Shown here piece by piece: positions 16,888-26,840 of a stretch of DNA of 64,000 bases (position 1 is its first letter; every line of letters begins with the position of its first letter). A program made the translations under genes and the position numbers. Below the pieces are notes generated by a model. It made no database searches and had not been told where the DNA came from. It saw only the letters and a list, made by a program, of their open reading frames with translations. The DNA is from Pedobacter segetis (GTDB lineage: Bacteria; Bacteroidota; Bacteroidia; Sphingobacteriales; Sphingobacteriaceae), in NCBI RefSeq assembly GCF_016623585.1, contig NZ_JAEHFY010000001.1:1-64000 (forward strand), in the 5' to 3' direction.

Positions 16888-19059
16888 ATGAGCAAAACCA
16901 TTATAGTTTCTAACCGCCTACCGGTTAGGATCGCTAAAGAGAATGACGAATACCAACTTAAAGTGAGCGAAGGCGGATTGGCCACGGGCTTAGGATCTAT
17001 TTATAAGCAAGGAGATAATGTTTGGATAGGTTGGGCGGGTTTAGATGTAGATAAAGGCGATGAAGCAGAAATAACCAATAAACTTAAACAAGAAAATCTT
17101 TGTCCGGTTTATTTAGATCCAGAAGAGATACAAAACTATTACGAAGGTTTTTCTAACGAAACGCTTTGGCCAATTTTTCATTACATGAGTACTTACGCCC
17201 AGTACGAACAGGTTTATTGGGATTATTACCAATCTGTAAACGAAAAGTTTAAAAAAGTGGTACTAGAGATTGCCGAGCCTGGCGATATCATTTGGATCCA
17301 TGATTATCAATTGCTTTTGCTTCCGCAGATGATTAGGGAAGCGTTGCCAAATACCACCATCGGTTTTTTTCAGCATATCCCGTTCCCGTCTTATGAGCTA
17401 TTTAGGCTGATACCTTGGCGGGCTGAATTATTGAACGGGATGTTGGGTTCTGATCTGATAGGTTTCCATACGTATGACGATGTGAGGCATTTTACCAGTT
17501 CTGCAACAAGGGTTTTGCCCATACAAACTACCGCAAACGTTATCCATAAAGACGATAGGAATATCACTATTGATGCTTTCCCGATGGGTATCGATGCAAA
17601 AAAATTTAACGATCTAACCCATACAGAAGCGGTTTTGCAAGAGAAAGAAGTTTATAACCAAATTATTGGCGATACCAAGATCATCCTTTCTATTGATCGT
17701 TTAGATTATAGTAAAGGTATTATCCAAAGGTTATTGGCTTTTGATAAAGTATTGAGCGAAAACCCAGATTATATAGAAAAAATATCCATGCACATGATCG
17801 TTGTACCATCTAGGGATAACATTCCTCAATACAGGGATTTAAGAGACGATATTGATAAGTTGGTGGGCAACATCAACTCAAGATATAGGACCCCAAGCTG
17901 GCACCCTATACATTATTTCTATCGCTCGTTTCCGATAGAAACACTTTCTGGCTTATACTCTAGAGCAGATATTTGTTTGGTTACGCCAATGCGTGATGGG
18001 ATGAATTTAGTGAGCAAAGAATATATCGCCAGCAAAACCGATGAAACGGGTGTGCTGATCTTAAGCGAAATGGCGGGCGCTTCAAAAGAGTTGATCGAAG
18101 CGATAATAGTTAACCCAAATAATTTGGGAGAAATGTACCGGGCAATTGTACAAGCTTTAGAGATGCCAGAAGAAGAAAAAATATCGAGGATGAAAAACTT
18201 GAGGGAAACGGTAATGAAATTTGACATTAACCATTGGGTAAAGATATTTATGGACCAATTAGCGGCGGTAAAAAACCACGAAAAATCTAGAAGGGCGAAA
18301 CACGTGAATAGCGATTTAAGACATCAATTTAAAGAGGCCTTAAATTCATCAAAAAAAAGGGTTTTCTTTTTAGATTATGATGGCACACTAGTAAATTTTA
18401 AAGGAAACCCATTAGAAGCAAAGCCAGATGCAGAGCTTTATCAGATTATTGATGATTTGAACAAGGATGAAAAAAACCATATCGTAATTATCAGTGGAAG
18501 AAAATACGAGACCTTGGGAGAATGGTTTGGGCATTTGCCCATAGATCTAATTGCAGAACATGGGGCGTGGAAAAAATTTGATGGTGGCGTTTGGAAAGAA
18601 ACACCCAATTTATCTGATAAATGGAAACAAACGGTACGCCCCATGTTAGAATCTTATTCTGATAGGACCGCAGGAAGTTTTATTGAAGAAAAGCGTTTTT
18701 CTTTAGCTTGGCATTATAGAAAAGTAGAAAAAGGTTTGGGAGATTTAAGGGCAAATGAATTGATCAGTAACATGAGGTACCTAACCCGTGAAAAAGGTTT
18801 ACAATTATTGCCAGGGAACAAGGTTGTAGAAATCAAGAACTCAGAGATCAATAAGGGAAAAGCGGCACTAGCCTATGTTTACGGAAAAGGGTTCGATTTT
18901 ATAATGGCCATGGGCGATGACCATACCGATGAAGATATTTTTGAGAGTTTGCCAGAGAAAGCTATTACCATAAAAGTAGGCAGTAGCGTTTCTGAAGCAA
19001 AATTTTATTTAAGGAGTGTTGATGAAACCAGGGCTTTACTTCAGCATATCAGTAGTTAA
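16888..19059 (+). CDS. otsAB: Bifunctional trehalose-6-phosphate synthase / phosphatase
   Basis: A 723-residue fusion makes trehalose from UDP-glucose and glucose-6-phosphate and removes the phosphate. Residues 1-470 are the GT20 synthase (SNRLPVRI, EGGLATGL, WIGWAGLD, HDYQLLLLPQMIR, RLDYSKGI, TPMRDGMNLVSKEY). Residues 490-723 are the HAD-type phosphatase (DYDGTLV, ISGRKYETLGEW, GDDHTDEDIF). Fused bacterial enzymes of this order are common in Bacteroidota. The 3' end overlaps the convergent GH15 gene by 24 bp. The likely role is osmolyte and stress-protectant synthesis. Confidence 0.95.
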   Translation: MSKTIIVSNRLPVRIAKENDEYQLKVSEGGLATGLGSIYKQGDNVWIGWAGLDVDKGDEAEITNKLKQENLCPVYLDPEEIQNYYEGFSNETLWPIFHYMSTYAQYEQVYWDYYQSVNEKFKKVVLEIAEPGDIIWIHDYQLLLLPQMIREALPNTTIGFFQHIPFPSYELFRLIPWRAELLNGMLGSDLIGFHTYDDVRHFTSSATRVLPIQTTANVIHKDDRNITIDAFPMGIDAKKFNDLTHTEAVLQEKEVYNQIIGDTKIILSIDRLDYSKGIIQRLLAFDKVLSENPDYIEKISMHMIVVPSRDNIPQYRDLRDDIDKLVGNINSRYRTPSWHPIHYFYRSFPIETLSGLYSRADICLVTPMRDGMNLVSKEYIASKTDETGVLILSEMAGASKELIEAIIVNPNNLGEMYRAIVQALEMPEEEKISRMKNLRETVMKFDINHWVKIFMDQLAAVKNHEKSRRAKHVNSDLRHQFKEALNSSKKRVFFLDYDGTLVNFKGNPLEAKPDAELYQIIDDLNKDEKNHIVIISGRKYETLGEWFGHLPIDLIAEHGAWKKFDGGVWKETPNLSDKWKQTVRPMLESYSDRTAGSFIEEKRFSLAWHYRKVEKGLGDLRANELISNMRYLTREKGLQLLPGNKVVEIKNSEINKGKAALAYVYGKGFDFIMAMGDDHTDEDIFESLPEKAITIKVGSSVSEAKFYLRSVDETRALLQHISS

Positions 19060-20835
19060 ATAAAGTGGTTTATTTAACCTGTTAGAAATACGGTAAGCGG
19101 CATTCATTAAACCAACATGGCTGTAGGCTTGTGGGAAATTACCCCACATTCCTCCGGTCTTTTCGTCCACATCTTCACTAAAGAGCATTAAATGATTGCA
19201 GTATGGCATTAATTTTTCAAATTCTTTAATGGCATCATCAACCCTACCCACACAGGCCAAGGCTTCCACGTACCAAAAAGCACATATTAAAAAAGTAGTC
19301 TCTGGTTTTCCAAAATCATCGCTATGCAAATACCTGTAAAACAAACCCCCTTCTGTTTTCAACTCTTTTTCTAGAGCTATCAAATGGTCTTTTGCTTTTT
19401 GAGAATGAGGATCTAAATAATTCATCATGATCAATTGCAGCGTACTTGCGTCTAAATAAGGGCTTCCTACTGCGTGGGTATAAACTTTGCGTTCTGGATC
19501 ATAACAATCTTCAATGTGCTTTGCCGCCCTATCCCTTAAATCCATTGCCTTTTTCTCTAGCTTTTCATCTTTGATGCTTGTGGCTATTTTTAAAGCAGCA
19601 CAACAACCCGCCCACTGAAACAAGTTACTGTAACAGTGTATATAGGCACTATTTCTAAATTCCCAAATTCCGGCATCTTTCTCGTCAATAGTATGTTCTA
19701 TCCTATCTAAGGCAACCTTAACCAGGTCTGCAGAATCTTTTCTTTCAGAAAAAACAAAACGATGATCGGTGTAAAGTGGCAGTAAAGAAATTAAGGCTTG
19801 CCCATAAATATCGTTTTGTATATGCTCATAAGCTTGGTTTCCTATCCTAACCGGGCCATTTCCTTCATAACCTTTTAGGTGATCGGCAATCTCTTCTACC
19901 AGATTTTTTTGGCGTGAGATGCTGTACAAAGGTTGGTACCTTAACCCTTCCTCAAAAGAAATATCGGTGATGTAATCAAAATATCTTTCGGTTTCTTCAA
20001 AGTGCCCAATATGGTGCAATGCGTTTATCACATAATAAGTATCCCTTAACCAACAATACCTATAATCCCAATTGCGCCCGCTACCCGGGAACTCTGGCAA
20101 ACTGGTTGTACTTGCCGCAATTATTGCCCCAGTATCTTCATATTGATGGATTTTTAGGGCCAAAGCAGAACGAATGACGTACTCTTGGTAAAAATCTCCG
20201 ATAGAAGATCTTTTTATCCATGTGCGCCAGTAGGCAACCGTTTCTAACAAGAACCTCTCTGCGGTGGCTTCTACAGCGGCTTCCATGGGTTGCCCGTAGG
20301 TTAAAATCACATATTTTGTTTCTTTCAGAATAAAATATTGGTCTTCTACTATGTAGGCGATGGTTGCATTTGTGGTTAAACGGATATTATCATCGCAACC
20401 AGAATATTCTATATGATTGCTTCCTCTTACGGCTTTTAAAACATCTTTTCCATAATTATATACGGGTTTGCATTTAATTTTTATATGAGGGTTTCCTTCT
20501 AAAGGCTCAATTTTTCTGATGAGCATCAATGGTCTAAAATATCTTTTAGATTGCTCAAACCGCGGTGCAAAATCGGTTACTTTGTATTTACCAGAGTCTG
20601 TTGTAACCTCGGTACAAAGAACATTGGTGTTTTCTAAATAATATTGTTTAGAGGTAAAATCGCCGCTGGGCTTAACAGAAAATTCTCCGCCTTTCTCGTC
20701 GTCTAATAATCCTCCAAAAATGAAAGAACTATCAAACCTGGGCCAACACATCCAATTGATGTTGGTGTTTTTGTGAACATGGGCTATAAAGGCACAATTC
20801 CCAATGATACCTGTTTCATAAATGTGTCGTGACAT
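19036..20835 (-). CDS. Glycoside hydrolase family 15 protein (glucoamylase/trehalase type)
   Basis: A 599-residue cytoplasmic enzyme. The N-terminal beta-sandwich (about 1-220) precedes an (alpha/alpha)6 barrel. GH15 signatures are WDYRYCWLRD (about 262), DAGIWEFR with the acid Glu (about 392), and the C-terminal FPQAYSHVGLMNAAY (about 575). No signal peptide. It converges on the trehalose synthesis gene with a 24-bp 3' overlap, a recurrent pairing, and some actinobacterial GH15 enzymes are trehalases, so trehalose breakdown is a reasonable guess; alpha-glucan hydrolysis is the alternative. Confidence 0.9.
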   Translation of the reverse strand: MSRHIYETGIIGNCAFIAHVHKNTNINWMCWPRFDSSFIFGGLLDDEKGGEFSVKPSGDFTSKQYYLENTNVLCTEVTTDSGKYKVTDFAPRFEQSKRYFRPLMLIRKIEPLEGNPHIKIKCKPVYNYGKDVLKAVRGSNHIEYSGCDDNIRLTTNATIAYIVEDQYFILKETKYVILTYGQPMEAAVEATAERFLLETVAYWRTWIKRSSIGDFYQEYVIRSALALKIHQYEDTGAIIAASTTSLPEFPGSGRNWDYRYCWLRDTYYVINALHHIGHFEETERYFDYITDISFEEGLRYQPLYSISRQKNLVEEIADHLKGYEGNGPVRIGNQAYEHIQNDIYGQALISLLPLYTDHRFVFSERKDSADLVKVALDRIEHTIDEKDAGIWEFRNSAYIHCYSNLFQWAGCCAALKIATSIKDEKLEKKAMDLRDRAAKHIEDCYDPERKVYTHAVGSPYLDASTLQLIMMNYLDPHSQKAKDHLIALEKELKTEGGLFYRYLHSDDFGKPETTFLICAFWYVEALACVGRVDDAIKEFEKLMPYCNHLMLFSEDVDEKTGGMWGNFPQAYSHVGLMNAAYRISNRLNKPLYLTTDMLK

Positions 20836-20919
20836 ATTTTAAATTATAAGATTTAATATAGGTGTTGCCTATATTTAAGTAAATAGATGGCATTTGGTTT
20901 TAAAAAATTAAAAATTTGT

Positions 20920-23064
20920 TTAATTGTTACCTTCCTGTCTCCTTCTTCTCCGTTCTTGCCGTATTTCTTTTGCTGATTTTGTTGAGGTATCTTTTTTAAG
21001 AGCCTCACCGCCAAATATCTTTTTTAAAAAGGTTTCTCTTTTCTCTATGGTATCTTTTTTAATGGTCTTAAAAATATTGAGGTTAAAAAAACCATTATCT
21101 TCGTCTTCGGCCTGTAAACTATCTGGTACATAATCAGAAGGGGCAATTTGCTTGCGCAAACTTTCTTTAAGTTTTACGCCATAAAAGCCATAGTTGCTGC
21201 TATCCTGTTCAATATATCCACGCCTCGCCATTAAACCACCGATCATGTTAAAATATCCGGTAAGATAACTTTTTAAGCTCCCGTTTGGCTGCCAACAGTA
21301 AAGGGAAGATTTTGGTTTTGGCACAATATGAGCCAGATAAATAGACTCGCCAACCGTTAGATCACTAGCGTTTTTACCAAAATAATAATGGGATGCTTCG
21401 CCAATACCATAAACATTCCTGCCCCATTCTATAATGTTTAAATAAACCTCGTACATTCTGCTTTTGCTGGTTAAATGTTGGTTTTCTATCAACCAAACAA
21501 TCAATATCTCCTCAATTTTACGGGCCAGGGTTTTTTGCCGGTTTAAATAAACGTTTTTTACCAATTGCATAGAAATGGTGCTACCGCCTCTTTTAAAAGA
21601 TTTTGCCTTAAAATTGGTAGCGATAGATTGCCTGATGGATTCTTCTACAAAACCATGATGAGAGAAAAAGGATGGGTCTTCTGAAGTAAGCAAAGCGTTT
21701 TTTATGTTTGATGATATTTGATCGAAGGGAACGAAATTTGGATTGCTTGGTCCTATCACAATATCCCTTACGGGTTTTCCCTTCTCATAGGGCGTATATG
21801 TAAAAGGGGCGTTAATTTTTTGGAAATTGGTTTTCCCAAACTTCAAGATCTTAAAATCATTAGTCCCGTTTAGATCAGATGAGAAAACAACTCGATCTGG
21901 TTTGCTGCTATCCAAATAAAAATTTAGGGCGTATTGTAAGTTGCCCTGTACCTTGATCCCCTCTAGAGATTCAAACAAACCTTTTGGGAAAGCATCAAAA
22001 ATATCTTGTGCATTTTGATCGTAAGCGTTTACTTTAAGTTCATAGATCTTGTTTTTGCCAAGGGTTAATTTTATATAAGGATTAAATTGGGCTTTACCTA
22101 AAGAAACAATTGAAGAACTATCTAGGGCAACATAGTTTGGGCCAATTAAAATTTTTGCATCAATAGATCCGTTTTTAATAATTACATCGTTAGATGCAAT
22201 TCTGGGCTGGTTGATCAATAAGTTAGAAACAGACCAGCTCCCCTCGATCTCGAATCTATCGCCAGATTTTTCTGCGCTTCTCATTACCGTTCTAACGGTA
22301 TCAAAGTTTAGTTTTAATCCAAATTTTCTGTCAAGATATGGAAATTCCACCTTTTTATTATCGGCAAAAAGCTTTAAATCTAATTGTTGTTTAGATGGGT
22401 TTGCTGTGCCTGCAACATGCCAAACAGCTTGGTTTTTATTGTATTTGATGGTAGAATTTACATTTCCGTTTGTGATCGTTGCCGATTCTGTTAAAAGGCT
22501 AAAATGGGTGGTATCTTGGTTATAGGTTATCAAAAAATCCTTAATATCCATATCGTCGGGGATTTTATCTAATGCTTGGTTTAGCAATTTATTCGCCAAT
22601 TCTGATAAATCTACCTTTGGGTTATTATCTAATGTATCTTTATTTTTCCTCTTAAATAGAAAATCGTAATTACTGATGCTGTCTTTTTTTATAAGGAAAA
22701 CCAATGCTTTGTGGATTGCCAATTCCGAAATTTTTACGCTACCAAAAATCAAAGGGAAAAGCTTTACACCAACTTCTAAATCGTTGATTTTTGCTAGGGT
22801 ATCTTTTTGATCAGGAACAATAGAGACGTTTTGAAAATGGACTTTACTTAAACCACTAAAGCCATAAGAATTTATTTTTACGTTTAGATCATAATCTGTT
22901 TTTGCTTTCTTTATGGCTTTGGCGATGGCTGCATCAAGCAAGCTTTGTCTTTTATTAAAAGCGATAGTTATCCCGATAAGGAATAACATAAAGATGCTTA
23001 TAAGAGAGATAATAATTGGTTTTTTATATTTTTTCCACTTTATATCGGTATATATTTTTCTCAT
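20920..23064 (-). CDS. GT51 peptidoglycan transglycosylase with long AsmA-like N-terminal region
   Basis: A 714-residue membrane-anchored protein. I start at ATG 23064; the frame upstream begins at TTG. One transmembrane helix (about 14-36) is followed by about 400 residues of beta-rich sequence resembling AsmA-like periplasmic domains. The GT51 catalytic domain is at about 455-620: SEDPSFFSHHGF with the catalytic Glu, GGSTISMQLVKN, RKIEEI, MYEVYLNIIEWGRNVYGI. There is no transpeptidase domain, so it polymerises lipid II only. The C-terminus is a basic tail (KEIRQERRRRRQEG). The combination differs from short MtgA proteins. Confidence 0.88.
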   Translation of the reverse strand: MRKIYTDIKWKKYKKPIIISLISIFMLFLIGITIAFNKRQSLLDAAIAKAIKKAKTDYDLNVKINSYGFSGLSKVHFQNVSIVPDQKDTLAKINDLEVGVKLFPLIFGSVKISELAIHKALVFLIKKDSISNYDFLFKRKNKDTLDNNPKVDLSELANKLLNQALDKIPDDMDIKDFLITYNQDTTHFSLLTESATITNGNVNSTIKYNKNQAVWHVAGTANPSKQQLDLKLFADNKKVEFPYLDRKFGLKLNFDTVRTVMRSAEKSGDRFEIEGSWSVSNLLINQPRIASNDVIIKNGSIDAKILIGPNYVALDSSSIVSLGKAQFNPYIKLTLGKNKIYELKVNAYDQNAQDIFDAFPKGLFESLEGIKVQGNLQYALNFYLDSSKPDRVVFSSDLNGTNDFKILKFGKTNFQKINAPFTYTPYEKGKPVRDIVIGPSNPNFVPFDQISSNIKNALLTSEDPSFFSHHGFVEESIRQSIATNFKAKSFKRGGSTISMQLVKNVYLNRQKTLARKIEEILIVWLIENQHLTSKSRMYEVYLNIIEWGRNVYGIGEASHYYFGKNASDLTVGESIYLAHIVPKPKSSLYCWQPNGSLKSYLTGYFNMIGGLMARRGYIEQDSSNYGFYGVKLKESLRKQIAPSDYVPDSLQAEDEDNGFFNLNIFKTIKKDTIEKRETFLKKIFGGEALKKDTSTKSAKEIRQERRRRRQEGNN

Positions 23065-23164
23065 AAATAATTTAAGACTGCTGCTTTCTTTCCCCAAAAA
23101 AATAATAATCTTCTAATTTAAGTCAAAAACAAAGCCTAAACAAAAGTTATCCACCTAGTTTTTG

Positions 23165-23172
23165 TAATTTTG
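23165..23172 (+). promoter_or_regulatory. Bacteroidota -7 box of the mrp gene
   Basis: TAATTTTG fits TAnnTTTG and ends 16 bases before the ATG at 23189. The -33 element is weak (GTTA near 23146). Confidence 0.45.
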
Positions 23173-23188
23173 GGGATAAACTTTAAAA

Positions 23189-24262
23189 ATGTCTATTAGC
23201 AAAGAGAATATACTTGCCGCATTAAAAAATGTAGAAGATCCCGACTTAAAGAAAGATTTGGTAACGCTTGGGATGATAGAAAACTTATCCATAGATGGAA
23301 ATAAAGTAAGTTTCTATGTTGTTTTAACCACGCCCGCTTGCCCCTTAAAAGATATGTTAGAGAATGCTTGCAGAAACGCGATCAAGCATTTTGTGAGTAA
23401 AGATGCCGAAATTGAAATTGTGATGACCAGTAGGGTTACTTCTACGCCAACCCAATTAACAGGGAACATTAAAAACATCATAGTGGTTGCATCTGGAAAA
23501 GGAGGGGTTGGCAAATCAACAGTTGCAGCCAACCTGGCTATTGCCTTAAACTTAAATGGGGCAAAAGTGGGTTTAATAGATGCAGATATCTATGGGCCAT
23601 CTGTACCTATTATGTTTGGTTTACAAGGCGCAAAACCCAAGGCAACAGAAGTAAATGGAAAAACCAGCATAGAACCGATAGAAAAATACGGTATTAAATT
23701 GCTATCGATAGGCTTTTTTACCGATCCTAACCAGCCTGTGCCATGGCGAGGCCCAATGATCTCTACCGCAGTTAAACAATTGTTTAATGACGCTAGTTGG
23801 GGAGAATTGGATTACCTAGTTGTTGATCTGCCCCCGGGAACAGGGGATATTCATATCACGGTTGCACAAAGTTTCCCGATATCTGGGGCGGTAATTGTTA
23901 CCACACCACAACAGGTTGCTTTGGCAGATGCTAAAAAAGGTATTGGTATGTTTAGGATGGAGGCGATAAATATTCCCTTGTTGGGGATCGTAGAAAATAT
24001 GTCTTATTTTATTCCGGCAGAATTGCCCGATAACAAGTATTATGTGTTTGGCAAAAACGGCGGAAAGGAATTGGCAGCGCTATATAATGCTCCGTTTTTA
24101 GGCGAGTTGCCCTTGGTACAAAGCATCAGCGAAGCTGGTGATGCCGGTAAACCCGTTGTTTTGCAAGAAAACCATCCAACTGCAACCGCATTTATACAAT
24201 TGGCGCAAAGAGTGGCCCAACAAGTGGCCATACAAAATGATAAAGCCAATACAAATAAATAG
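23189..24262 (+). CDS. mrp: Mrp/NBP35 family iron-sulfur carrier ATPase
   Basis: A 357-residue cytoplasmic P-loop ATPase that binds and transfers Fe-S clusters. Residues 1-85 are a MIP18/DUF59 domain; the ATPase has the deviant Walker A SGKGGVGKSTVAANLA (about 103), DADIYGPSVP (about 132), DLPPGTGDIH (about 213) and NMSYF (about 270). The CxxC of eukaryotic NBP35 is not evident. A NifU-like gene follows by 34 bp, supporting a joint Fe-S assembly function. Confidence 0.93.
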   Translation: MSISKENILAALKNVEDPDLKKDLVTLGMIENLSIDGNKVSFYVVLTTPACPLKDMLENACRNAIKHFVSKDAEIEIVMTSRVTSTPTQLTGNIKNIIVVASGKGGVGKSTVAANLAIALNLNGAKVGLIDADIYGPSVPIMFGLQGAKPKATEVNGKTSIEPIEKYGIKLLSIGFFTDPNQPVPWRGPMISTAVKQLFNDASWGELDYLVVDLPPGTGDIHITVAQSFPISGAVIVTTPQQVALADAKKGIGMFRMEAINIPLLGIVENMSYFIPAELPDNKYYVFGKNGGKELAALYNAPFLGELPLVQSISEAGDAGKPVVLQENHPTATAFIQLAQRVAQQVAIQNDKANTNK

Positions 24263-24296
24263 CAATAAATCCCTATTTTTAAATTAAAATTAGCTT

Positions 24297-24587
24297 ATGA
24301 GTGATCAAGAAAATTTATTAAAACAAGTAGAGGAAGCTTTAGATACCATTAGGCCCTATTTATTGGCAGATGCCGGAAACGTATCTATCTTAGAAATTAC
24401 CGAAGATAAGGTTTTGAAGATAAAATTATTGGGGTCTTGTGAGTCTTGCCCAATGAGTATCATGACTTTAAAAGCAGGCATAGAGCAAGCTGTATTAAAG
24501 GCGGTACCAGAAATTACCGCCGTGGAGGCCATCAACATTACACCTGTTGATGACCCTAATGCTGTTTTGCCCCACACTTTGAAGTAA
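24297..24587 (+). CDS. NifU C-terminal domain Fe-S scaffold protein
   Basis: A 96-residue Nfu-type protein. Cys48 and Cys51 in GSCESCPMS form the cluster-binding CxxC, followed by the conserved TLKAGIEQAV helix. Such proteins carry Fe-S clusters to apo-enzymes. It lies 34 bp after the Mrp gene, probably as one transcription unit. Length and motif are typical. Confidence 0.93.
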   Translation: MSDQENLLKQVEEALDTIRPYLLADAGNVSILEITEDKVLKIKLLGSCESCPMSIMTLKAGIEQAVLKAVPEITAVEAINITPVDDPNAVLPHTLK

Positions 24588-24674
24588 TCTAAAAACATTA
24601 TAAAATTTATATCGTTGTAATAATAAAGTGTTTTAACTTTATTTAACAAATAATATCCTTTAAGGGTAATAGAT

Positions 24675-25319
24675 TTGAGAAATATAAATTTGAAAAAGAT
24701 ACTAACCATATTATTGATCGCCATAGGCTTTGCGGCACATTCACAAACGGAGAAACCCTTGGTGCAATTTAGTGGCGTAGTGTATGATTTGGATAGCAAT
24801 AGTATAGTACCTTATGTTTCAATTAAGAATGTAAGCAACCATAATAATTCTTTCGCATCCAACTATAAGGGTTATTTTTCTTTTGTTTTACAAGAAGGTG
24901 ATACCGTTGTTTTTAGTTCTATTGGCTACAAGAATTTAGAGTTGGTTATCCCATCTAACCTTAAAGAACATAAATATACCGCAATAATTAGGTTAAAATC
25001 AGACAATATCCAACTGCCGATGGTTAGGGTTTTTCCTTGGGCTAGTTATGATGAGTTTAAGAAAGATTTCTTAACAATGAAATTTGCGGACGATGACCTT
25101 GAGATTGCCAGAAAAAACCTCTCAAAAAAGAGTTTAAGAGAGCTTTCTGAAAATATACCCAGAGACGGCGAGGAACACAACGCTATGAGCTTTAATAATC
25201 TGCACCAGGCCTTGGGTAATAAAAACATGGTTCAAACCAACCCATTGCTAAACCCTTTTGCTTGGGGGGCCTTAATAAAACAGATTACCGAGGGCAATAA
25301 AAAAAGAAGCCAAGAATAA
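24675..25319 (+). CDS. Carboxypeptidase-regulatory-like domain exported protein
   Basis: A 214-residue exported protein. The signal peptide ends AHSQ; then a CarboxypepD_reg-like beta-sandwich (about 30-115): FSGVVYDLDSNSIVPYVSIKN and GDTVVFSSIGYKNLEL, the fold found at the N-terminus of SusC-type proteins but here without a barrel. The C-terminal 100 residues are charged and helical. The start is TTG at 24675; a second TTG at 24690 is equally possible, and no ATG fits. Function unknown. Confidence 0.8.
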   Translation: MRNINLKKILTILLIAIGFAAHSQTEKPLVQFSGVVYDLDSNSIVPYVSIKNVSNHNNSFASNYKGYFSFVLQEGDTVVFSSIGYKNLELVIPSNLKEHKYTAIIRLKSDNIQLPMVRVFPWASYDEFKKDFLTMKFADDDLEIARKNLSKKSLRELSENIPRDGEEHNAMSFNNLHQALGNKNMVQTNPLLNPFAWGALIKQITEGNKKRSQE

Positions 25320-25329
25320 TAACCACATT

Positions 25330-25899
25330 TTATCTTCCTTTTTTGGCCAAGGGGAATTTCATTTTATAATCCACTGTTATTGTTCCTTTAGAGATAGCAT
25401 CCAGTTTTCCTTTTAACATGGTTTTTCTTAAAGGATTTATCCGATCGGTAAATAGCTTGCCCTCAATATGATCGTATTCATGCTGTATAACCCTTGCTGC
25501 CAATCCGTTAAATTTCTCTTCGTGGTTTACCCAGTGTTCATCGTAATAGTTAATGAGAACATTTTCATGTCGGGTAACGTTTTCCCTAATATCCGGTATG
25601 CTTAGGCAGCCCTCGTTAAACTCCCATTTTTTACCATCTTCATCAATGATATTGGCGTTGATAAACACTTTCTTAAACTCTTTAAGATCTGGTTGATCTT
25701 CCGCAAACGGAGAGGCATCAACTATAAAAAGTCTAATGGGTAAACCAACCTGTGGTGCAGCAAGCCCAACGCCATTTGCGGCGTACATTGTTTCAAACAT
25801 ATTGCCTATTAAAGCCTCCAATTCAGCATAATCCTCATCAATATCTAAAGCTTTTTTCTTTAATACAGGGTCTCCGTAAGCAACAATTGGTAATTTCAT
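25330..25899 (-). CDS. def: Peptide deformylase
   Basis: This cytoplasmic metalloenzyme removes the N-formyl group from new proteins. All three motifs are intact: GVGLAAPQVG (43-52), EGCLSIP with metal-binding Cys98, and QHEYDHIEG with His140, Glu141 and His144. Length 189 is normal. It converges on the preceding gene with a 10-bp gap. A CAAAAATA on the plus strand at 25904-25911 reads as a TATTTTTG -7 box only five bases before the ATG, suggesting a very short leader. Confidence 0.96.
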   Translation of the reverse strand: MKLPIVAYGDPVLKKKALDIDEDYAELEALIGNMFETMYAANGVGLAAPQVGLPIRLFIVDASPFAEDQPDLKEFKKVFINANIIDEDGKKWEFNEGCLSIPDIRENVTRHENVLINYYDEHWVNHEEKFNGLAARVIQHEYDHIEGKLFTDRINPLRKTMLKGKLDAISKGTITVDYKMKFPLAKKGR

Positions 25900-26010
25900 T
25901 TTACAAAAATAAACATTTATGTATCTATTTATAAAAAAACGGGTATAACTATCATAAATTGATATTGTTTGAAATACTAATTTAATTACCTTTAAAAAAA
26001 ATTATCTTGT

Positions 26011-26817
26011 ATGAAGAGATTTCTATCGTTTCTAATTGTTTTTCAACTATTTGCAATAATTGCTAAATCTCAAACTTGTACACCGCCCACAGGTGGCTCT
26101 ATAGATGGCAGCGACAAAGGTTGTGTTGATAGGGTTGGCACTTATAAAATCACGGGAGTTACAGGAGCTACCACCTATCAATGGGCCGTTTCTGGGCCAG
26201 CTAGTTTATCTAAAGTATCTGATGATACTTACAGTTTGGTTTTTAATGGCCCCGGTAACGTAATTATTTCTGTTACTCCTATCAATGCTTCAAATGGTTC
26301 TTGCGCTGGGGCAACGGTTACAAAACCAGTTGCGGTTTCTTCTACTCCAAATAAACCCGTAGTAACCCAAACTGGGCAAACCCTAAGTGCTTCTATTAAC
26401 CCGCCTCCCACAGTTGCCATTACTTATCAATGGTATTTAGGCAGTACTGTATTAACAAATCAGACTGCACAAACAATTAGCCCTACACAAAATGGCCAAT
26501 ATAGGGTAGAGGTTAAAAACCCATCTGGCTGCAGCATTTTCTCTGATCCTTTTAATTATACGGTAACGGCTGTTAAAGAAGATAATAAGTTTGATGGTTT
26601 AACTTTTTATCCAAACCCGGTTACAACGACCGTCCATGTAGAGTTTCCTCAAAAATTCGACATCGAGTTTTTTGATATCTCTGGCCGGAAAACCTTACAG
26701 AAATCTAATTTAAAAGGTAATGAAGAAATAGATTTAAGCCAATTAAACCGAGGGATTTACATTATGCGTGTAAATAGTGGCGGCAAATTTGCGGTAAGGA
26801 AGCTAATACTACAATAG
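26011..26817 (+). CDS. Secreted protein with type IX secretion (type A) sorting domain
   Basis: A 268-residue extracellular protein: signal peptide ending AKSQ, two Ig/PKD-like beta domains (about 25-105 and 115-188; ITYQWYLGSTVL), and a C-terminal Por secretion sorting domain (about 198-268) with FYPNPVTTTVHV, FFDISGRKTLQ and GIYIMRVNSGGKF. Passage through the T9SS to the cell surface is implied. No catalytic domain, so it may be adhesive or structural. A strong terminator follows. Confidence 0.88.
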   Translation: MKRFLSFLIVFQLFAIIAKSQTCTPPTGGSIDGSDKGCVDRVGTYKITGVTGATTYQWAVSGPASLSKVSDDTYSLVFNGPGNVIISVTPINASNGSCAGATVTKPVAVSSTPNKPVVTQTGQTLSASINPPPTVAITYQWYLGSTVLTNQTAQTISPTQNGQYRVEVKNPSGCSIFSDPFNYTVTAVKEDNKFDGLTFYPNPVTTTVHVEFPQKFDIEFFDISGRKTLQKSNLKGNEEIDLSQLNRGIYIMRVNSGGKFAVRKLILQ

Positions 26818-26840
26818 AACAAAAGAAATTTTATCATCTT

